NCBI GenBank assembly: GCA_047614505.1
Contig: JBLHGQ010000105.1
Span: 1-9,889, forward strand
DNA length: 9,889 nt
Reading direction: 5' to 3'
DNA from: JABDJL01 sp047614505
GTDB taxonomy: Bacteria > Pseudomonadota > Gammaproteobacteria > Xanthomonadales > SZUA-36
Part shown: piece after piece, positions 6,501 through 9,889 of the stretch
How positions within the stretch are numbered: the stretch's first letter is position 1
Layout of the letters: every line of letters begins with the position of its first letter
Program-made: the position numbers and the translations under genes
Notes under the pieces: model-generated
What the model was told of the DNA's origin: nothing
What the model saw: only the letters and a program-made list of their open reading frames with translations
Databases searched by the model: none

Positions 6501-7193
6501 TCAGGCGAAACCAAGGTACCAGTCCGCAACGTTGCTGAACCAAGCGAAGCCAGGCAGGAAGTAAAAGCCAAGTACGATGCCAACCCATAAGGCGGTAGCG
6601 AGTATCCAGGGAAGCCTGACCGGTCCACCTTTGCGTGCATCGTGGACAATCATCACGCCCCCCACGAAGGCCGGAAACCACAAGGCAGTCTGAAAATTCA
6701 AGAACCCGAAGCCGGTTGCCTCTCCGACACGGCCAAGCAAGCGGCCCAGACCGGGAGTAATGAACCCCAGCGTGGTCGCCGCCATGTAGCGGGCATGCAA
6801 TTGCATATCTTTGCGGTTAATAATCGCCAGGCTGTAGAGCACTGCAAAGAACGGCGCTGAAGCAAGTCCTAGCCAGAAAAAGCTAAGACCGACGGGCGGA
6901 AAGGGTTGCGGTAGCTTTTGAAGATTTTCCAATACGATGTACAAAGCAGAAATCACCACCAAAGGGGCCCATACAAATGAGAAACGGCCGATTAAACGGT
7001 GTGTATCACGCTTGCGAGTGCGTATCAGCCAGGGTTGTACGATCAGCATCAGAACCCAACCGATCATGGCGATAGCATGAAAATGATGACCAAAAGTCGC
7101 CCCGGATGCCGAGGGTGAAAAATAGGATGGCCAGAACCCCAGAATCAACATGACAAGCAGACCAATAAACCAGAAGGGGGCGTTTGAATACAT
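6501..7193 (-). CDS. six-helix integral membrane protein, function unknown
   Basis: A 230-residue hydrophobic protein with about six membrane helices (roughly residues 7-27, 38-56, 72-90, 104-124, 168-184 and 195-215). Conserved-looking polar features are the histidine cluster GHHFHA (35-40), QPWLIR (53-58), HRLIGR (65-70) and QLHARY (131-136). The pattern of a His-rich helix entry, then a Q-x-x-L-I-R loop and H-R-x-x-G-R, resembles small inner-membrane families such as DUF2306, in which histidines may bind haem; that link is tentative. The start is ATG at 7193, where GGAG lies nine bases upstream. A 45-residue upstream extension in the same frame has no such support and would bury the first helix. 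It is divergent from the cytochrome gene, and a redox role is only a guess from that neighbour. Confidence 0.75.
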   Translation of the reverse strand: MYSNAPFWFIGLLVMLILGFWPSYFSPSASGATFGHHFHAIAMIGWVLMLIVQPWLIRTRKRDTHRLIGRFSFVWAPLVVISALYIVLENLQKLPQPFPPVGLSFFWLGLASAPFFAVLYSLAIINRKDMQLHARYMAATTLGFITPGLGRLLGRVGEATGFGFLNFQTALWFPAFVGGVMIVHDARKGGPVRLPWILATALWVGIVLGFYFLPGFAWFSNVADWYLGFA

Positions 7194-7202
7194 GTTGAAT
7201 GA

Positions 7203-7206
7203 CTCC
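7203..7206 (-). promoter_or_regulatory. Shine-Dalgarno site of the membrane protein
   Basis: The minus strand reads GGAG nine bases before the ATG at 7193. This supports that start over the longer open frame reaching 7328. Confidence 0.55.
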
Positions 7207-7360
7207 AGGGGATTGTTGTTATCTGAAACTTGTAACAGTCTAGCAGGCGTGAACAGTAAGTAAAAACCAACATTGCAAAATTCGGTGGATCTCCTATTTG
7301 CATGTACCTCGTCATAGAAATTACACAAGCCTGACTATTTCCTGACAGTTGGAGGGCTAA

Positions 7361-7373
7361 AATTCGAAGAATT
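7361..7373. promoter_or_regulatory. candidate small operator palindrome
   Basis: AATTC-GAA-GAATT is a perfect inverted repeat in the 247-base divergent region between the membrane protein and the cytochrome gene. The region is A/T-rich and holds no gene I can support. The site is short enough to be chance. Confidence 0.2.
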
Positions 7374-7440
7374 AGTGCTATTCTCAAAAGATAAACAGAT
7401 CTTGGTTAGTGAATGAATACATCAAAATAATGGAGTTGTT

Positions 7441-8208
7441 ATGAAGTGGCTTAAAGTCGTGATTGTGTTTTTGTTCACCTCTACATTTGGTGTCGCTCTT
7501 TATTCTCAACAAAGGGATATTTACGCCGACCCAAGTAATTTGACGGTTTTGCCCAAAGATATCTCGCCAACTGAACTGGCCAGCGTAATGCGCAAATATA
7601 AATAGGCTCTGGGCGTTGAATGTTCTCATTGCCATGAAGGCACCGATAATCGTCGTTTTTCAGATTTTAATTTTGCCTCCGACATTAAAGATACCAAGCG
7701 GGTTGCCCGTGAAATGACCCATATGGTCACTGCCATCAATGGGATGGTTGCGGGGCTGGATCGATTTTCAGATCATAAACAGGTCGAGGTTTCTTGTGTG
7801 ACATGCCATCGGGGTAATTACCGTCCGGAAATGATTACGGACATCCTGGCCAACACTTACTCCGAGCAAGGCGACAACATTGATGCTGCGATCGCCAAAT
7901 ATTTGGAACTTCGGGAGAAAAACTATGGCGGTTTCGCCTTCGATTTTGGTGAGTTTCCGGTTTCCGGATTTGCTTTCCAGTTGAACACCGATGGTCATGC
8001 ACTGGATGCAATCAAGTTACAGAAAATGAATGCCGGGTTTCATCCCGATTCACCAAATATTCCCTCTGGCATGGGATTCATTTATCGTGAAGCTGGACAG
8101 TTGGAGTTGGCTGCCGAAGCCTTTCGCAAATCTCTGGAGATCGATCCGACGGGTCGCTGGGCAGCGAAGCAACTGGCCGAGATTGAAGAAATACTCACGG
8201 AGAAATAG
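7441..8208 (+). pseudogene. dihaem cytochrome c (reaction-centre cytochrome-like), interrupted by in-frame TAG
   Basis: The frame starts at ATG 7441 with GGAG five bases upstream (7432-7435), followed by a hydrophobic signal sequence (KWLKVVIVFLFTSTFGVAL). It then reads NLTVLPKDISPTEL, the usual opening of the photosynthetic reaction-centre cytochrome c subunit family. Codon 55 is TAG (7603-7605), where relatives have an ordinary residue just before ALGV. After it the same frame runs unbroken for 200 codons, with haem sites CSHCH (61-65) and CVTCH (119-123), the linker FASDIKDTKRVAREM and a TPR-like C-terminus (about 200-250). The family occurs in many non-phototrophs as a periplasmic electron carrier of unknown partner. 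A CAG to TAG change would explain the stop. The product ends before either haem site unless the stop is read through; restart at the ATG at 7714 would lose the signal peptide and the first haem. Alternatives are a sequencing error or suppression. Confidence 0.85.
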
Positions 8209-8213
8209 AATTC

Positions 8214-8247
8214 GGAAAGGAAACAGATGATGAAATCAATCAAATGA
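8214..8247 (+). CDS. six-codon micro-ORF with strong ribosome binding site, overlapping the VOC start
   Basis: AAGGA (8217-8221) lies five bases before ATG 8227. The frame reads MMKSIK and ends at TGA 8245-8247, which overlaps the VOC gene's ATG (8244-8246) as ATGA. The VOC ATG has no close Shine-Dalgarno of its own, so ribosomes probably load here and reinitiate. The peptide itself is unlikely to matter. It could also be a relic of a former N-terminus. Confidence 0.4.
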
Positions 8248-8666
8248 AACAGGCAATTATACATATTGCTCTTGTAGTCAAAGACTACGATGAAGCGATT
8301 GAGTTTTATACGGGGAAACTTAACTTTGAGCTGATCGAAGACACTTATCAAGCAGAGCAGGACAAACGCTGGGTGGTGGTTTCGCCTCCCGGTTCAAACG
8401 GAGTAACTTTGTTACTGGCCAAGGCTTCAAATGACGAGCAGGAAGCGTTTATCGGTCGTCAGTCGGGAGGCCGGGTATTCCTGTTTCTCAATACCGACGA
8501 TTTTTGGCGTGATTATGAGGCCATGATTGCAAAAGGTATTAAGTTTATTCGCGAACCGAAAAAGCAACCATATGGCACCGTGGCGGTGTTTGAGGACTTA
8601 TACGGAAATCTTTGGGATCTGCTCCAACTCAATGACGATCATCCCATAGCCGGGCGGGGTGTCTGA
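8244..8666 (+). CDS. VOC-family (glyoxalase/bleomycin-resistance fold) protein
   Basis: A 140-residue protein made of two beta-alpha-beta-beta-beta modules. The first module begins IHIALVVKDYDEAIEFYTGKL with His7 at the usual first metal position. The second ends YGTVAVFEDLYGNLWDLLQL, the D/E-x-x-G-N-x-W-D signature, with Asp125 where most relatives have the last metal-binding Glu. Such proteins are metal-dependent isomerases, lyases or dioxygenases, or binding proteins. This one resembles the generic glyoxalase-like enzymes and gives no clue to its substrate. It lies 35 bases after the cytochrome frame and is probably co-transcribed with it. Translation seems coupled to the micro-ORF that overlaps its ATG. 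The stop codon falls in the loop of a downstream hairpin. Confidence 0.88.
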   Translation: MKQAIIHIALVVKDYDEAIEFYTGKLNFELIEDTYQAEQDKRWVVVSPPGSNGVTLLLAKASNDEQEAFIGRQSGGRVFLFLNTDDFWRDYEAMIAKGIKFIREPKKQPYGTVAVFEDLYGNLWDLLQLNDDHPIAGRGV

Positions 8667-8690
8667 AACACCCCTGAAAAAAACGCCCGG
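8650..8690 (+). terminator. nested hairpin at the end of the VOC gene
   Basis: Inner arms GGGGTGT (8656-8662) and ACACCCC (8668-8674) enclose a 5-base loop containing most of the VOC stop codon. Outer arms CCGGGC (8650-8655) and GCCCGG (8685-8690) can close around it with an A-rich bulge. It sits between convergent genes, as a bidirectional terminator would. A downstream T-tract is missing on both strands, so Rho-independent termination is uncertain. Confidence 0.4.
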
Positions 8691-8697
8691 ATAATAC

Positions 8698-9188
8698 TCA
8701 GTTTTGGGAAATAATCACCGTCAATAGATACGATCCGGTTTCACTGATCGCTGAATCCGATGCTTCTACATGTATCGAATAAGTACCGGGCGATAAAGTT
8801 TCACCAATGGAGAAGTTGTCAGGATCACCGCTGTCGTCATCGGTAGTCACCAACGTTTCAGTACCATCCTCAAGCAAATACAGGGTACCCATCGTATCTG
8901 TTGTACCTTCAGTGAAAATACTTACGTCCGAATTTCTAAACACCGTAAACAGGAATACATCAACATCATTAAGGCATACCAGGCCACAACCACAGCGAGC
9001 CCGGTTTGTGAGGTTTCACTCACAATGATTTCAACAAACAGACCGTTATTTGGCTGAGTAACGTCTATCCAACCGCCACTGTGTCCACCTTGCACAAAGG
9101 TATTTGCAGCAAATACATTCCCTGCTAGTGCCAATAAAAGAATCGGAAAAAGTGACCGAATTACTATTTTTCTTAGAGTTTCGTACAA
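8698..9188 (-). pseudogene. secreted protein with PPC-like C-terminal domain, frameshifted
   Basis: Two overlapping minus-strand frames read as one protein. The first starts at TTG 9188 (no ATG available, weak ribosome binding site) and gives a signal peptide (cleavage likely after VFA, residue 27). GGHSGGWIDV and NNGLFVEIIV follow, resembling the short GHSG-W/GEGF-type beta modules of secreted proteobacterial proteins, up to VVVAWYAL. The second frame continues NDVDVFLFTVF, then TDTMGTLYLLEDG, TTDDDSGDPDNFSIG and LSPGTYSIHVEA, the pattern of a bacterial pre-peptidase C-terminal domain, and stops at 8698. A -1 shift (or one extra base) near 8970-8976 joins them. Unshifted, the first frame ends in unrelated residues at 8922. 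No peptidase domain is present, so even the repaired protein (about 163 residues) is a short secreted or surface protein of unknown role. Confidence 0.6.
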
Positions 9189-9299
9189 TTCCGTAGTCGC
9201 CCAGTTGATCCAATGTCACCAACAAGCCACATTGTTTAGAAATTACAATCTTAGTATGCCGACAGAACTGCCAAACACCGATGTAAGTATACTACTCTC
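9189..9299. other. divergent intergenic region
   Basis: About 110 A/T-rich bases separate the secreted-protein gene from the hydrolase gene. A 15-codon open frame (ATG 9256 to TGA 9301-9303) overlaps the hydrolase ATG as ATGA, but it has no clear ribosome binding site. No strong promoter is recognised. Confidence 0.35.
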
Positions 9300-9889
9300 A
9301 TGACCCTAAAAGTTGCCGAAACATGGTACGAATCGCTCAGAATCACCGGTGATCTTACGCTGATTTTTGAGGCGCATGTGCACCCCGATTTGCGTTGTAA
9401 TATATGGCACATAAAGGGCCGCGATTGCGATGTAATAATTGACTCAGGACTGGGCGTTGCCTCATTGCGGGACTATTTGGGTCAATCTTTAGAGAAGAAA
9501 ATTCTGGCAGTCGCCTCACATACGCATTTTGACCATATCGGCTGTCACCATGAATTTGAACACAGGCTTTGCCATCCGCTCGAAGCGCACGTGCTTGAAG
9601 CACCAAATACATTCAACACGGTTTGGAGTGAATACAGTGTAATCGCGGCCGATAGATCCCAGTTCGGTGCATTGCCTTATGAGGGTTTCGAACTGAGCGA
9701 TTACAAAATAAAACCCGCGCCGCCAACTCAGTTGATTGAAGAGGGTAATTTGATAGATCTTGGGAACCGGCATTTCAGTGTATTTCATATGCCGGGCCAT
9801 TCGCCGGGTTCAGTGTGCCTGTATGAGGCGGCGACCAGGACCCTGTTCACCGGGGATGTGCTGTATGACGGCGAATTGCTCGATACGCT
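9300..9889 (+). CDS. metallo-beta-lactamase-fold hydrolase, 3' end missing
   Basis: The first 196 codons are present and the frame is open to the right edge. The protein has the strand DVIIDSGLGV (44-53) and the fold's metal-binding motif HTHFDH (His74, His76, Asp78, His79) followed by IG. The third-ligand region is MPGHSPGSVCLY (His167), and FTGDVLYDG carries the bridging Asp186. These residues are intact for binding two metal ions, usually zinc. HSPGS followed by the TGD motif is typical of the glyoxalase II-like and general MBL hydrolase branch. There is no signal peptide, so it is probably cytoplasmic. The start ATG is chosen as the first in frame. No Shine-Dalgarno is evident, and the ATG overlaps the stop of a 15-codon frame. 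The substrate is unknown; a thioester or lactone hydrolase is plausible. Confidence 0.88.
   Translation, partial: MTLKVAETWYESLRITGDLTLIFEAHVHPDLRCNIWHIKGRDCDVIIDSGLGVASLRDYLGQSLEKKILAVASHTHFDHIGCHHEFEHRLCHPLEAHVLEAPNTFNTVWSEYSVIAADRSQFGALPYEGFELSDYKIKPAPPTQLIEEGNLIDLGNRHFSVFHMPGHSPGSVCLYEAATRTLFTGDVLYDGELLDT

Noticed and set aside
6313..6681. 122-codon minus-strand frame crossing the end of the membrane-protein gene
   Set aside because: Most of it is an out-of-frame reading of the membrane-protein gene, and the remainder in the intergenic region has no start with a ribosome binding site.
7194..7328. 45-codon N-terminal extension of the membrane protein
   Set aside because: The GGAG nine bases before ATG 7193 and the position of the first helix favour the shorter protein; the extension looks like translated intergenic DNA.
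7714..8208. Shorter cytochrome gene starting at the internal ATG
   Set aside because: It would lack the signal peptide and the first CxxCH, and the conserved reading frame clearly continues upstream through the TAG.
1..9889. CRISPR arrays, tRNA genes, insertion sequences or phage genes
   Set aside because: No regularly spaced repeats, cloverleaf-like segments, transposase or integrase motifs were found on either strand.

Overview
The window looks like part of a chromosome from an environmental Gram-negative bacterium. Base composition is moderate, genes are densely packed, Shine-Dalgarno sites are AGGA/GGAG-like, and there is a periplasmic c-type cytochrome and a secreted protein with a PPC-like domain. 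A gammaproteobacterium is a reasonable guess, but no rRNA or marker gene here fixes the taxonomy.

Region 1 (1-5049, minus strand) is a tight five-gene operon, transcribed from about 5049 towards 1 and continuing off the left edge. In transcription order it encodes an ATP-grasp carboxylate-amine ligase (5049-3826), a peptidase S51/cyanophycinase-like protein with a helical insertion (3823-2894), an enterochelin-esterase-like alpha/beta hydrolase (2897-1761), a second, different ATP-grasp protein (1676-420, TTG start) and a second GxSxG hydrolase (423 to beyond 1). Three of the four junctions are a 4-base ATGA overlap or a 2-base gap. The fourth is an 84-base gap holding a stem-loop. Two ligases with three hydrolases, none with a signal peptide, suggest a cytoplasmic pathway that makes and processes or hydrolyses an amide- or ester-linked small molecule or short peptide. 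I do not recognise it as a characterised pathway, and it is the main candidate for an undescribed system here.

Region 2 (5050-7193) has a 304-bp divergent intergenic region with several small inverted repeats, then a plus-strand Gfo/Idh/MocA oxidoreductase (5354-6316). A minus-strand six-helix membrane protein (7193-6501) converges on it. A degenerate direct repeat of about 45 bases lies on either side of the oxidoreductase.

Region 3 (7194-8697, plus strand) starts with a gene for a dihaem cytochrome resembling the photosynthetic reaction-centre cytochrome c subunit family. It is interrupted by an in-frame TAG just before the first haem motif. A VOC (glyoxalase-fold) gene follows, whose ATG overlaps the stop of a six-codon micro-ORF with a good ribosome binding site. 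A nested hairpin sits at its 3' end.

Region 4 (8698-9889) holds a frameshifted minus-strand gene for a secreted protein with a PPC-like C-terminal domain, and the first 196 codons of a metallo-beta-lactamase-fold hydrolase running off the right edge. Two apparently broken genes within 1.8 kb suggest either local decay or sequencing errors.
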